A stretch of DNA of 64,000 bases, from the NCBI RefSeq assembly GCF_003933745.1, contig NZ_RSEB01000003.1:558001-622000 (forward strand), read 5' to 3'. Positions 53,073-62,891 of this stretch are shown here, piece by piece; within the stretch, counting starts at the first letter, position 1, and every line of letters begins with the position of its first letter. This DNA is from Glycomyces terrestris. GTDB taxonomy: Bacteria > Actinomycetota > Actinomycetes > Mycobacteriales > Micromonosporaceae. Under the pieces are notes generated by a model, which saw only the letters and a program-made list of their open reading frames with translations, searched no databases and had not been told where the DNA came from. The position numbers were made by a program, and so were the translations under genes.

Positions 53073-53414
53073 TCACCACGGCTGCGGCGGCGCCGGCTCG
53101 TCCGGGAGCGGGCGGTTCGGGTCGGGGTCGTTCGGTCCGACGGGGTCGAACGGGTCGGGCTCGTCGGGCACCGGGTCGCCCGGGCCCGGCTCGCGCGGGT
53201 CGCCCTGGTCCTCCGGGACCTCGGCGGCGAGCTGGTCGGCCAGGGGCGAGCCGCGGCGCTCCTCCTCCGGGGTCATCCCGAAGCGGTCGGCCTCCCGGTA
53301 GTCGCGCGCGTCGAGGATGTCCTCCTCGAGGCCCTCCTCGTTCTGCTCCTCGTCGTCGACCCACCCGAAGGTCTCCTGCTCACTGGCGTCGTATGTCGTG
53401 TTCCGGTCTGCCAT
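53073..53414 (-). CDS. Acidic, proline-rich small protein (DUF5709-like)
   Basis: 113 residues from ATG at 53414. The first half (GWVDDEEQNEEGLEEDILDARDYREADRFG) is strongly acidic. The second half is proline/aspartate-rich (PDEPDPFDPVGPNDPDPNRP) and surely disordered. The pattern of an acidic DExxE start with a Tyr/Asp motif resembles the small actinobacterial DUF5709 group, which has no known function. No signal peptide or membrane segment. It lies upstream of and divergent from ppk, so it may share phosphate-linked control, but this is inference. Confidence 0.7.
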   Translation of the reverse strand: MADRNTTYDASEQETFGWVDDEEQNEEGLEEDILDARDYREADRFGMTPEEERRGSPLADQLAAEVPEDQGDPREPGPGDPVPDEPDPFDPVGPNDPDPNRPLPDEPAPPQPW

Positions 53415-53653
53415 CGCTCCCCCTTTGGCTCGGCGCGGCGCTTCCCTTGCTCAGCGGCCGGGGAATACCCCGCCCAGTGCGGAACATGCGCAGACGCCGA
53501 CCGCCCCGCGCCACCTGGCGGACACCTTCGCGGCCGCGGCCCGGGCCCACCGGGACCGGTGGGGCGGCGGTGTGGCGGAGCGGCTCCAGGACCCCGGTGA
53601 TCCTTTTTGGTCACCGTGTGTGATCCCGTGATCATGAGCGGATTTCAAAGCGC

Positions 53654-53675
53654 GTTCACCGTGGGTTCATTTTCT
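53654..53675 (+). promoter_or_regulatory. PHO box (PhoP binding site) in front of ppk
   Basis: Two 11-nt direct repeat units GTTCACCGTGG (53654-53664) and GTTCATTTTCT (53665-53675) follow the actinobacterial PHO-box pattern, and a third partial unit GTTAACC lies at 53678-53684. The ppk ATG is 18 bp beyond. It implies activation of ppk at low phosphate by PhoR-PhoP. Confidence 0.7.
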
Positions 53676-53693
53676 TCGTTAACCTTGTGATGT

Positions 53694-55742
53694 ATGACGA
53701 ATAGTGACCCTGTTCCCCTCGTTGACGCCGGTTTGCCACCCGACCGGTTCCTCGACCGCGAGGAGAGCTGGCTGCGGTTCAACGGCCGCGTGCTGCGCCT
53801 GGCGCAGTCGCCTGAGCTGCCCCTGCTCGAACGGGTCCGGTTCCTCTCGATCTTCTCGAACAACCTCGACGAGTTCTTCATGGTCCGCGTCGCCGGGCTC
53901 ATGCGCCGCCTCGCGACCGGCCTGCCCGTGCGCACCTCCTCCGGCCGCTCCCCCGACGCGCTCCTGCACCGCATCGCGGGGCTCGCGCACCAGTTGAGCA
54001 TCGAGCACGCCGAGTACTTCCGGGACGAGATCGCGCCGCTCCTCGCCAAGGAGGACATCGCGATCGTCCGCTGGGCCGACCTCGAGGACGTCGAGCGCGC
54101 CCGCATGCAGGAGCTGTTCCGCACCCGCGTCTACCCCGTGCTCACCCCGCTCGTCGTCGACCCCGCGCACCCCTTCCCGTACATCTCCGGGCAGTCCCTC
54201 AACCTCGCCGTCCAGGTCCGGGACCCCCGCAACGGCACCACCCGGTTCGCGCGCGTGAAGGTCCCGCCGCTGCTGCCCCGGTTCATCGCCGTCGCCCCCG
54301 GCCGCTTCGCGCCCCTCGAGGACGTCATCGCCGCGAACCTCGCGCAGCTGTTCCCCGGCATGGACGTCCTCGCCCACCACACGTTCCGCGTCACCCGCAA
54401 CCAGGACCTCGAGATCGACGAGGACATCACCGAGAACCTCCTCCAGACCCTGGAGCGGGAGCTGCTGCGCCGCCGCTTCGGGCCCGTCGTGCGGCTCGAG
54501 GTCGAGGACACCATCGACCCGCGCGTCCTCGACCGGCTCACCGCCGAACTCGGCGTCGACGAGGAGGTCGTCTACCGGCTCCCCGGGCCGCTCGACCTCG
54601 CCGGGCTCGACGCGATCGCGAACATCGACCGGGCCGACCTGAAGTACCCGCGGTTCCGGCCCTCCGAGAAGGTCCTCCCGCCCGAGTCGGACCTGTTCGC
54701 GGTGATGCGCGACCGCGACGTCCTCGTCCACCACCCCTACGACTCGTTCACCGCCTCCGTCGAGCGCCTCATCGAGGAGGCCGCGGTCGACCCGAAGGTC
54801 CTGGCGATCAAGCAGACCCTCTACCGCACCTCCGGCAAGTCCCCGATCGTCGACGCGCTCATCAAGGCCGCCGACGCCGGCAAGCAGGTCGTCGTGGTCG
54901 TCGAGATCAAGGCCCGCTTCGACGAGCAGGCGAACATCGACTGGGCGCAGAAGCTCGAACAGGCCGGCTGCCACGTCATGTACGGCATCGTCGGGCTCAA
55001 GACCCACTGCAAGCTGTCGCTGGTGGTGCGGCAGGAGGCCGACGGGACCCTGCTGCGGTACACGCACGTCGGCACCGGGAACTACCACCCCACGACCGCC
55101 CGCCTCTACGAGGACTTCGGGCTCCTCACCACCGACCCCGAGGTCGGCGAGGACGTCAACGCCGTGTTCAACCACCTCACCGGGTACTCGCGCGACGAGG
55201 ACTACCACCGGCTCCTCGCCGCCCCGCACTCGCTGCGGCCCGGCCTCCTCGAACGCATCCAGCGCGAGATCGACAACCACAAGGCGGGCCTGCCCGCGCG
55301 GCTGCGGTTCAAGTGCAACTCGCTCACCGACGAGGGCATCGTCGACGCGCTCTACCGGGCGTCCCAGGCCGGCGTCAAGGTCGACCTGCTCCTGCGCGGC
55401 ATCTGCGTGCTGCGGCCGGGCGTGCCCGGGCTCTCGGAGAACATCCGGGTCCGCAGCGTGCTCGGCCGTTTCCTCGAACACTCCCGGGTGTACGTGTTCG
55501 AGAACGGCGGCGACCCGGAAGTATGGTTGGGCAGCGCAGACCTCATGCACCGCAACCTCGACCGACGCGTCGAGGTGCTGGTGCGGGTCCACGGCGATGC
55601 CCATCGCGCGCAGCTGACTTCGCTACTGGACCGCGGCATGGACGACGGCACCCGGACCTGGAAACTGGGCCCCCTCGGGCTCTGGTCCCGCCAGCGGGGC
55701 GGCGTGGACCTCCAGGAACAACTCATGCAGGAGCACCGTTGA
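53694..55742 (+). CDS. ppk: Polyphosphate kinase 1
   Basis: 682 residues from ATG at 53694. PPK1 reversibly transfers the gamma-phosphate of ATP to polyphosphate. Domain order is complete: N-terminal [15 protein letters not shown] and [19 protein letters not shown], middle domain [13 protein letters not shown], and the two phospholipase-D-like C domains with catalytic histidine regions [12 protein letters not shown] and [22 protein letters not shown], then [19 protein letters not shown]. The stop overlaps the next gene by one base (TGATG), so polyphosphate synthesis is co-translated with a Nudix hydrolase. A PHO box precedes it. Confidence 0.98.
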   Translation: MTNSDPVPLVDAGLPPDRFLDREESWLRFNGRVLRLAQSPELPLLERVRFLSIFSNNLDEFFMVRVAGLMRRLATGLPVRTSSGRSPDALLHRIAGLAHQLSIEHAEYFRDEIAPLLAKEDIAIVRWADLEDVERARMQELFRTRVYPVLTPLVVDPAHPFPYISGQSLNLAVQVRDPRNGTTRFARVKVPPLLPRFIAVAPGRFAPLEDVIAANLAQLFPGMDVLAHHTFRVTRNQDLEIDEDITENLLQTLERELLRRRFGPVVRLEVEDTIDPRVLDRLTAELGVDEEVVYRLPGPLDLAGLDAIANIDRADLKYPRFRPSEKVLPPESDLFAVMRDRDVLVHHPYDSFTASVERLIEEAAVDPKVLAIKQTLYRTSGKSPIVDALIKAADAGKQVVVVVEIKARFDEQANIDWAQKLEQAGCHVMYGIVGLKTHCKLSLVVRQEADGTLLRYTHVGTGNYHPTTARLYEDFGLLTTDPEVGEDVNAVFNHLTGYSRDEDYHRLLAAPHSLRPGLLERIQREIDNHKAGLPARLRFKCNSLTDEGIVDALYRASQAGVKVDLLLRGICVLRPGVPGLSENIRVRSVLGRFLEHSRVYVFENGGDPEVWLGSADLMHRNLDRRVEVLVRVHGDAHRAQLTSLLDRGMDDGTRTWKLGPLGLWSRQRGGVDLQEQLMQEHR

Positions 55743-56620
55743 TGCAACCCGAGATCTTCGCCGCCGGCGCCGTGCTGTGGCGCCCGGGCGAGGACGGGCC
55801 CGAGCTGGCCCTCATCCACCGGCCCAAGTACGGCGACTGGACCTTCCCCAAGGGCAAGCTCAAGCGCGGCGAGCACCTGCTCGCCGCCGCCCAGCGGGAG
55901 GTCTTCGAGGAGACCGGCATCAAGCCCGTGCTCGGCCGGCCCCTCGCGCCCTCCTTCTACGACAAGGAGGGCAAGCTCAAGCGCGTCGACTACTGGTGCG
56001 CCACCCCGGCGGCCGAGGAGGCCGTCGACGAGGCCGTGGACCCCCGCGAGGTCGACGACCTCGAATGGATCCCGCTGGACCGGGTCTCCGAACGGCTCAC
56101 CTACGAGCGCGACCAGCCCGTCCTGGAGGACTTCTCCCGGGAGATCGCCCGCGAGACGGTCCCGATCGTGTTCGTGCGCCACGCCATCGCCATGTCGAAG
56201 GCCGACTGGTTCGACCAGGACGAGCTCCGGCCCCTGAACCAGCGCGGCCGCGAACGCGCCCAGCAGCTCGAAGTGCTCCTGGCGGCGTTCCCGCCCGGGG
56301 TCGCGTACAGCTCCACGAGCGCCCGCTGCCTCGAGACGCTCCTGCCCTACTGCGCCGCCGAAGGCGTCGCGGTCACCGGGCTCCCCGAGTTCACCCTCGG
56401 CACGAGCAAGCCCGCCCAGGCCACGGCCCGCCTCGACGAGATCATCGAGTCGGGGAAGCCCGCGGTGATCTGCGGGCACGGCGAGCACATCGACGAGATG
56501 ATCGCCTACACCAGCGGCCGCCTCGGCACCACGGTGCCGGTGGGGCCCTTGGAGAAGGGCGAGTTCGTGGTCTTCCACACCGCCGGCGGCCGGGTCGTGG
56601 CCACCGAGCACCACGACTGA
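55742..56620 (+). CDS. Nudix hydrolase-histidine phosphatase fusion (MutT1-like)
   Basis: 292 residues. Residues 1-140 are a Nudix domain with the box GKLKRGEHLLAAAQREVFEETG. Residues 142-292 are a histidine-phosphatase (SixA/PGAM-like) domain with the RHG-type VFVRHAIAMSK, and CGHGEHIDEMI for the second histidine. This fusion is that of mycobacterial MutT1, which degrades 8-oxo-dGTP or diadenosine polyphosphates and dephosphorylates the product. Coupled to ppk by a one-base overlap, a common actinobacterial pair. Confidence 0.95.
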   Translation: MQPEIFAAGAVLWRPGEDGPELALIHRPKYGDWTFPKGKLKRGEHLLAAAQREVFEETGIKPVLGRPLAPSFYDKEGKLKRVDYWCATPAAEEAVDEAVDPREVDDLEWIPLDRVSERLTYERDQPVLEDFSREIARETVPIVFVRHAIAMSKADWFDQDELRPLNQRGRERAQQLEVLLAAFPPGVAYSSTSARCLETLLPYCAAEGVAVTGLPEFTLGTSKPAQATARLDEIIESGKPAVICGHGEHIDEMIAYTSGRLGTTVPVGPLEKGEFVVFHTAGGRVVATEHHD

Positions 56621-56843
56621 TCCGAAGCGCCGGAACCCGGCACGACGACTGAAGGAGTCGGTCCTCGGCCCGGGCCCGGCTGGTGTCGGGCCGCTCGGAC
56701 CCGGTTCCGGGACTCGGTTGGAACTGAGCCCGGGGCCGTGCAGGTCAGGCCGAGGAACGAACTGCGGTCGGGCCGAGTGCCGGGCCCTCGATCGGTCGGT
56801 CGGCGTTGGACGGGGCGGGTTTCGGTGCTGGTTCTTGTGTTGT

Positions 56844-56879
56844 TGCGGGCGGCCGTCCTCGTCAGGGCGGCCGCCCGCA
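56844..56879 (+). terminator. Hairpin terminator in the ppk/GH3 gap
   Basis: A perfect 12-bp stem TGCGGGCGGCCG/CGGCCGCCCGCA with a 12-nt loop, 224 bp after the Nudix stop. The rest of the 468-bp gap 56621-57088 between convergent genes has no coding frame I trust. Confidence 0.6.
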
Positions 56880-57088
56880 TGCTCCGCGGAGCGGTGGTAC
56901 CGGCGGGGACCCGGTGCGCGGGCGGCTTCCCGCGCTCGGGCCTCGGTATGGCGACGTTCGCGAATCCCCCTCTGTCGCCGCCATCCCGCCGATACCGGAT
57001 GGCGTTTTTGCTATCCACTACAACAGAAGGGCCCAGCGAGTGTCGAATGTGAACATCGTACTTGTGGATAACTTCGCGGAATGCCTGG

Positions 57089-60000
57089 TCAGCGCGTAAG
57101 GCGGATCGTGTCGATGTAGACGCCTCCGGCGCGGAACACCAGGTACAGGTCCTGGACGCCCTCGGCCCCTTCGAGGTCGGCACCGGTGTCCGTGAAGGAC
57201 TGAAGGCCGCCGGTCGCGGGGACCTGGACCTCGGCGAGGAGCTTGCCGTCGGGGGCAGCGGCGCGGACCTCGATGACCGGGTCGGCGAGGTCGGCCCAGT
57301 CGGCGGTGGTGGTCGCGGTGCGCAGCTCGATCCGCTTCGCGCCGTTCAGGTCCGTCCTCGTGAAGCCGACATGCGCACCCGGGCGGCGGGAGGCCGTCGA
57401 GTGGTAGCCGCCCTGGCGGGCCGCGGTGTGCAGCTTCGAGACCTCCCAGTAGGTGAGGTCGTGCGCGATGGTGGCCTTCTCCCACACGTTCGCGCCCGCG
57501 GACAGGTCGAGCGCCGCGATGGTCTCGCCCTCGATGCGGGCCTCGGCCCGCGGGCCCGCGGCGTCGCTCCCGGCCGTGAACACGTACGTGCCGGTCTCCA
57601 CGATCCGCTTGCCGCTCACCACGTCCCACACGAACAGGTCCTGCGGGTCGACCTCGATCTCCACGCGGCGCGTCTCCCCCGGCGCGATCGCCTTCGCGCG
57701 CGTGAAGCCCGCGAGCTGCCGGGCGGGGACGCGGTCGCCGTACGCGGACTCGGTCGCGCTCGCGAAGAGGAGCACCACCTCGTCGGAGGCGCGGTCGCCC
57801 GCGTTGGTGACGTCGATCGCCGCGACGACCCGCTCGCCGGCCGCGAACGCGCTCGGGATCTCCAAGGGCCCGTACGTGAACTCGGTGTACGTCAGGCCGT
57901 GGCCGAACGGGAACACGGCGTCCGCCCGCGAGTACCGGTAGGTGAGGCCCGCGGCGATGACGTCGTACTCGAGCATGTCGATGTCGGCGACGCGGTACGG
58001 CTCGGAGCGCGGGCCGGCCTGCGGCAGCGACGAGGTGTCGGGCAGCCATGTCGAGGTCAGGCGCCCCGCGGGCGCGTAGTCGCCGACGAGGGCCTCCGCG
58101 ATCGCGGTCCCGGCGGCCTGGCCGGCGTGGGAGGTGTAGAGGATCGCGGCGACGTTCGGGTCGTCGGCGATCGCGCCGATCGCGAGCGGGTAGGCGGAGA
58201 CGACGACCACGACGGTGCGACCGGGCTTGGCGGCGGCGACCTCGCGCACGAGGTCGGCCTGGCGCGGCGCGAGGTCGAGGCCGGGGCGGTCGAAGCATTC
58301 GCGGGCGTTCACCAGCGGGTGGTTGCCGACGAAGACGACGGCCCAGTCGGCGTCGGCCGCGACCGCGGCGGCCGCCGCGGGGCCGTCCTCGACGAGCGTC
58401 TCGGTGAGCACGGGCGCGAAGGGGCCCTTGGCGAGCGGCAGCGAGCCGTCCTCGGCGAGGCGCACGTGGTACGGCCCGTCGGCGTCGCCCGCGACGTGGT
58501 TCACGCCGAACAGCCGCACGCCCTCCTCGCCGCGCACGTAGTGGAGGTTCTGGTGGGTGAACCAGGCGTTCGCGTCCTCCATCTCGGTGTCGTTCGCGAC
58601 CAGGACCGGCCCGCCCGAACCGGAGGCACCGGCCTGGTTCGTGAAGGTCGCGGGGCCGTCGTTGCGCTCCAGCAGGTTCGCCATCGCGAACTTGCCGGTC
58701 GCCTTGTGGCGGAACATGTGCTGCTCGTGCGCCCAGTCCCACACCTCGAAGACCTCGGTGTCGCCGAGGTCCGCCGCGCGGGCGGCGAGCGCGCCGTCGT
58801 CGGCGAGGGTCACGTACTTGCCGCCGGCCTGCCACGCGATCGTGTCGTTGCCGCTGTGGAAGGCGACGTCGCCGAGGCGTTCGCGGATCGCCTGGAGGGG
58901 CGTGACGCGGCGTTCGGCGGGCACGAGCGGGCTGTAGTAGTCGCGCAGGTTGAGGTCGGCGAGCGGGCCGAGGACGGCGATCGTCGCGGTGTCGGCGAGC
59001 GGCAGGGCGGCGCCGTCGTTCTTGAGGAGCACGAGCTGCTCGCGGGCGGCCTGGAGGGCGAGCGCGGTCGCCTCGGGGCGGTCCTGGGGGTGCGGGTCGG
59101 CCTCGATGCGGTTCCAGGGGCAGGCGTCGCCGTCGAGTTTGCCGGTGCGGACGAGGAAGTCGAGCCAGTCGCGGACGGTGCGGTCGACGTGCTCCATGGT
59201 GACGCCGAGGACGCCGCGGCGGACGGCTTCGGCGGCGTTGGGCACGAACGGGAGGTCGGAGCCGTCGTGGAAGTTGGTCTGGCCGGCGAGGAGGAAGAGG
59301 GCGGAGGCGTAGACGCCGATCTCGTCGGTGTCGATGTCGCGGCCCTCTTCGGCGGCGAGGGCCTGCGGGTAGGGGTGGTCGCCGTGGGTCTCCCAGGTGT
59401 CCCAGGGGGTGGCCTTGGTGGTGTGGAGGTTGACGCCGTCCCAGCCGTCGGGGAGGAAGAAGAAGCGGCCGTCCTCGCGTTCGGCGCGGAGCTCGTCCAT
59501 GATGGGGGCGACGATGGAGGGGACGCCGTTGACGAGGTTGTAGGAGGTCATGGCGCCGTGGACGGCGCCGGCGGCGACGGGCTTGCGGTAGGGGACCTCC
59601 TGGTACTCGCGGAGGGCGCGCACGCTCATGGAGGCGGAGCTCTGCGAGCGGTGCCATTCGTGGTTGTAGCCGAGGTAGTGCTTCATCTGGGTGAGGACGC
59701 GGACGTAGTGGGGGTGGCGTCCGCGAAGGCCCCAGGCGTAGGCGGTGACCATGGCGGCGGCGTGGAGGGGGTCCTCGCCGAAGCCTTCCTCGAAGCGGCC
59801 GGCGAGGGGGTTGGAGCGGATGTCGGCGACGGGGCCGAAGCCGGCGTAGACGTCGGTGTCGCGGGCGCGGGTCTCGTGGGAGACGACGTCGCCGATCTGC
59901 TCCATGAGCTCGGTGTCCCAGGTGGCGCCGAGGCCGATGGCCTGGGGGAAGAGGGTGGCGTCGGCGTGGTGGCCGGAGCCGTGGAGGACCTCGTTGAACT

Positions 60001-60157
60001 GGTTGCTCAGGGCCGGGAGGGTGTGGCCGTCGGCGAGGACGGTCTCGGGGATGCCGTTGAGGCAGGCGAGTTTCTGCTCGTCGGTCATGAGGGCGAGGAT
60101 GGCGTCGACGCGTTCGGCGACGGGCCGGGTCGGGTCGAGGTAGGCGGGAGCGCTCAT
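57089..60157 (-). CDS. Glycoside hydrolase family 3 enzyme with C-terminal carbohydrate-binding-like domain
   Basis: 1022 residues from ATG at 60157. The GH3 barrel is recognised by VYAGFGPVADIRSNPLAGRFEEGFGEDP, the QMKHYLGYN segment and GAMTSYNLVNG. The expected nucleophile aspartate is probably in FFLPDGWDGVN (about residue 240), which departs from the usual VVSDW. The sandwich domain (AAREQLVLLKNDGAALPL) is split by a PA14-like insertion (about 430-620). A fibronectin-III-like domain comes next, and the last ~130 residues resemble a family 6 binding module (DLYLVFRAGGVYIDTIRL). No signal peptide is seen, so it is probably intracellular. Beta-glucosidase, xylosidase or arabinosidase activity cannot be separated. 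No sugar regulator or transporter is adjacent. Confidence 0.92.
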   Translation of the reverse strand: MSAPAYLDPTRPVAERVDAILALMTDEQKLACLNGIPETVLADGHTLPALSNQFNEVLHGSGHHADATLFPQAIGLGATWDTELMEQIGDVVSHETRARDTDVYAGFGPVADIRSNPLAGRFEEGFGEDPLHAAAMVTAYAWGLRGRHPHYVRVLTQMKHYLGYNHEWHRSQSSASMSVRALREYQEVPYRKPVAAGAVHGAMTSYNLVNGVPSIVAPIMDELRAEREDGRFFFLPDGWDGVNLHTTKATPWDTWETHGDHPYPQALAAEEGRDIDTDEIGVYASALFLLAGQTNFHDGSDLPFVPNAAEAVRRGVLGVTMEHVDRTVRDWLDFLVRTGKLDGDACPWNRIEADPHPQDRPEATALALQAAREQLVLLKNDGAALPLADTATIAVLGPLADLNLRDYYSPLVPAERRVTPLQAIRERLGDVAFHSGNDTIAWQAGGKYVTLADDGALAARAADLGDTEVFEVWDWAHEQHMFRHKATGKFAMANLLERNDGPATFTNQAGASGSGGPVLVANDTEMEDANAWFTHQNLHYVRGEEGVRLFGVNHVAGDADGPYHVRLAEDGSLPLAKGPFAPVLTETLVEDGPAAAAAVAADADWAVVFVGNHPLVNARECFDRPGLDLAPRQADLVREVAAAKPGRTVVVVVSAYPLAIGAIADDPNVAAILYTSHAGQAAGTAIAEALVGDYAPAGRLTSTWLPDTSSLPQAGPRSEPYRVADIDMLEYDVIAAGLTYRYSRADAVFPFGHGLTYTEFTYGPLEIPSAFAAGERVVAAIDVTNAGDRASDEVVLLFASATESAYGDRVPARQLAGFTRAKAIAPGETRRVEIEVDPQDLFVWDVVSGKRIVETGTYVFTAGSDAAGPRAEARIEGETIAALDLSAGANVWEKATIAHDLTYWEVSKLHTAARQGGYHSTASRRPGAHVGFTRTDLNGAKRIELRTATTTADWADLADPVIEVRAAAPDGKLLAEVQVPATGGLQSFTDTGADLEGAEGVQDLYLVFRAGGVYIDTIRLTR

Positions 60158-60284
60158 TCGGGTCCGATCGGTCGGTGGCTGGTCCCCCAGACATTACGAC
60201 GGGCGACCAGACAAATTCAAGCGGGTTCCCGCGGGACGGGCGGAAAATGTGAGCGGAGCGTCCGGGACGAATCGGGCATTGGGT

Positions 60285-60321
60285 GGCCCCCCGTTTCAAC
60301 GATGACACCGGGGTGCGACAC
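60285..60321 (-). repeat. Dispersed REP-like palindrome, inverted copy
   Basis: The minus strand reads GTGTCGCACCCCGGTGTCAT then CGTTGAAACGGGGGGCC, closest to the middle copy at 42417. It lies in the 265-bp gap between the GH3 gene and the Hsp70-like gene. Confidence 0.8.
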
Positions 60322-60422
60322 GGCCGGGCCGCTGGGCGGGCGCGCCCGCTCGCCGCGGGGCCGGCCGCACTGGTGACCGCGCTGGACGATGCGTGTTCGT
60401 TCGGTTCGTTACGATTCTCGTC

Positions 60423-62891
60423 ATGAGCCCCGGCCCCCAAGGAACGTCACTCGGCGTCGACTTCGGCACTTCGCACACCATCGCGGTGGTCCGCCGCGCC
60501 GACGGGAGCGTGCGCCCGCTGCTGTTCGACGGCGCGCCGCTGATGCCGTCGGCGGTGTGCGCCGACGCGGACGGGGGCCTGCTGGTGGGGCGCGACGCCC
60601 TGCACGCGGGCCGGCGGCACCCGGAGCGGTTCGAGCCGAACCCGAAGCGGCTCATCGACCTGCCGTCGACGCTGCTGGGCGAGCGCGAGTTCCCGGTGCC
60701 GGCCCTCATCGCGGCGGTCCTGGACGCGGTCGCCGAGGAGTGCCGGCGCGTGGTGGGCGTGCCGGGGCAGGTGACGCTCACCGTCCCGGCCGAGTGGGGC
60801 CCGGCCCGCCGCCAGGTGATGGAGGACGCGGCCGCGCGGTCGGGGCTGGGCCGGGTGCGGCTGGTGCCGGAGCCGGTGGCGGCGGCGACGTACTACGCGG
60901 AGGCGCTCAAGCACCGCACGGCGGTCGGCTCGTCGATCGTGGTGTACGACCTGGGCGCGGGCACGTTCGACGCGAGCGTGGTGCGCCGCACCGAGACCGG
61001 GTTCGAGACGGTGGCGCTGGACGGCCGGAGCGACCTGGGCGGCCTGGACATCGACGCGGCCCTCATCGAGCACCTGGGCGGCGTGTACGGGGACCGGGAG
61101 GGCTGGAAGCGGCTGCTGAACCCGGCGACGGTCGAGGAGCGCCGCTACTTCCGGGAGTTCCAGGAGGAGGTGCGCGGCGCGAAGGAGCGCCTGTCGCGCC
61201 ACCAGCAGTCGGACATCGCGATCCCGCTGATCGACGTGGAGGCGCACCTGACGCGCACCGAGCTGGAGCAGATCGCGCGCCCGCACCTGGAGCAGACGAT
61301 CCGGGTGACGCTCGCGGTGATCCGCGCGGCGGGCCTGAGCCTGGCCGACAGCGCGGGCCTGTTCCTGGTGGGCGGCGCGAGCCGCATGCCGCTGGTCGCG
61401 ACGATGCTCCACCGCGAGCTCGGGGTGGCGCCGACGGTCCTGGACCAGCCGGAGGTCGTGGTCGCGGAGGGCTCGGTCCTGTGGATGGAGTCGGAGGCCG
61501 CGACGCTCCAGTTCGCGCGGGCGGTGACGCCCGCGGCGCCGGTGCCGACCGCGCCGGCCCCGGTGACGCCGCAGGCCGCGCCCGGTCTCGTGTTCTCGCC
61601 GCGCACCGAGCAGCACGCGCCGTACCGGGCCCCGCAGCAGGACACGCCGCCGCGGCAGGCGCTGCCGCCGCGCACGGCCCAGCCGGCCACGCCGCCGCTG
61701 TCGGTCTCCGGGGACGAGCCCGAGCCGCCCGAGACGGAAGCGGACCGGTTGCGCCGCAAGAAGACCGGCAGGCGCCTGCTGGCGGGGTTCATCGCCGTGG
61801 ACCTGCTCATCGTCGCCGGGCTCGCCTGGTACTTCAACCGCGACGACGGTACGGGCGGGGAGGACGGGCCGAGCGGCGGCGACGTGGTGGCCGCGACGTC
61901 GTTCACGCCGAACTGGACGCCGGCCGAGGAGGGCACGCTCCTGGCCGAGATCGCGGACGCGCACGGCATCGACCGGGTCCGGACCCTGGTCGCGGCCGAG
62001 ACGCCCGACCCGATGCTGTTCTCCGCGGGCGAGGACGGCGTGGTCCGCCAGTGGGACCTCACCTCCGGGAGCCTCGTGCAGGAGTGGGACGACCTCGACA
62101 TCGGCGGCGTCCACGCGATGTGGGCGACGCCGTCGGAGGACGGCCTCGACTACATCGTCGTCGTCGGCGACGGGTACACCCCGTACCTGTGGACGCCCGC
62201 GACCCGGGACTTCGCGGACGTGGGCGCACCCGGGATGGTCCTGGAGGACCTCGTGCAGGGGCAGCGGGCCGGGTCCGTGGACGGCGTCCCCGTGTACGGG
62301 GTCTACAACAACGACGAGTTCGAGCTGTACGACCTCGAGGCCCAGGAGTCGCTGGGCCGGTGGCCGCTGCCGGACGGGTACGCGTTCCCGCGGTTGTTCT
62401 CCTCGGGCGACGGCCTGTCGATGCACGTCGCCACGGTGACCTCCGAGCAGCAGGTCGACGTGCTCGACGGCGCCACCGGCGAGCCGTGGGGGCTGGGGCT
62501 GACGGCCGAGGACATGGCCGGGGTGACGACGGAGGCGTTCGGCGTCGTCTACTACTGGGGCACGCCGTACGCGATGCTGTACGGCAGCGACCGGTACCTG
62601 CACTTCTGGGACCTGGACCAGCAGATGCAGACCACGGCGTCGGTCCCGTACGAGGACACCGACGACAACTACCACTTCGAGATGGTGGACACCGCCGACG
62701 AGACGGCGCTGCTGTGCCTGACCGACACCGACGAGGCCCGCGCGATCGGCCTCGCCACCGGTGAGGCGACCGAGTTCGTTCCGCCGGACGGCACGCCCAC
62801 GAAGCTCGTGAGCGTCGTCGTCGGCGGCCTACAGTACGCCGTCACCGGCGACACCGACGGCGACATTCAATTCTGGAGTCTGGGACAGTGA
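60423..62891 (+). CDS. Membrane-anchored Hsp70-family protein with extracytoplasmic propeller-like domain
   Basis: 822 residues from ATG at 60423. Residues 9-365 are an Hsp70-type actin-fold ATPase: GVDFGTSHTIAVV, PAEWGPARRQVMEDAA, VYDLGAGTFDASVV, FLVGGASRMPLV. The substrate-binding domain of true DnaK is missing. A proline-rich linker (about 370-440), a basic stop sequence and one membrane segment (about 450-472) lead to an outside domain with WD/PQQ-like blades (GEDGVVRQWDLTSGSLVQEW, HFWDLDQQ, DIQFWSLGQ). The actinobacterial Hsp70-like proteins of this type probably couple nucleotide state to an outer sensor. The stop overlaps the SRPBCC gene (GTGA). Confidence 0.9.
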   Translation: MSPGPQGTSLGVDFGTSHTIAVVRRADGSVRPLLFDGAPLMPSAVCADADGGLLVGRDALHAGRRHPERFEPNPKRLIDLPSTLLGEREFPVPALIAAVLDAVAEECRRVVGVPGQVTLTVPAEWGPARRQVMEDAAARSGLGRVRLVPEPVAAATYYAEALKHRTAVGSSIVVYDLGAGTFDASVVRRTETGFETVALDGRSDLGGLDIDAALIEHLGGVYGDREGWKRLLNPATVEERRYFREFQEEVRGAKERLSRHQQSDIAIPLIDVEAHLTRTELEQIARPHLEQTIRVTLAVIRAAGLSLADSAGLFLVGGASRMPLVATMLHRELGVAPTVLDQPEVVVAEGSVLWMESEAATLQFARAVTPAAPVPTAPAPVTPQAAPGLVFSPRTEQHAPYRAPQQDTPPRQALPPRTAQPATPPLSVSGDEPEPPETEADRLRRKKTGRRLLAGFIAVDLLIVAGLAWYFNRDDGTGGEDGPSGGDVVAATSFTPNWTPAEEGTLLAEIADAHGIDRVRTLVAAETPDPMLFSAGEDGVVRQWDLTSGSLVQEWDDLDIGGVHAMWATPSEDGLDYIVVVGDGYTPYLWTPATRDFADVGAPGMVLEDLVQGQRAGSVDGVPVYGVYNNDEFELYDLEAQESLGRWPLPDGYAFPRLFSSGDGLSMHVATVTSEQQVDVLDGATGEPWGLGLTAEDMAGVTTEAFGVVYYWGTPYAMLYGSDRYLHFWDLDQQMQTTASVPYEDTDDNYHFEMVDTADETALLCLTDTDEARAIGLATGEATEFVPPDGTPTKLVSVVVGGLQYAVTGDTDGDIQFWSLGQ

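Noticed and set aside
56943..57099. Small plus-strand gene after ppk/Nudix
   Set aside because: Only a short frame without a ribosome site that runs into the GH3 3' end.
57062..60376. 1104-codon plus-strand open frame opposite the GH3 gene
   Set aside because: Product is Gly/Val/Asp-rich without any domain; the opposite strand has clear GH3 motifs.
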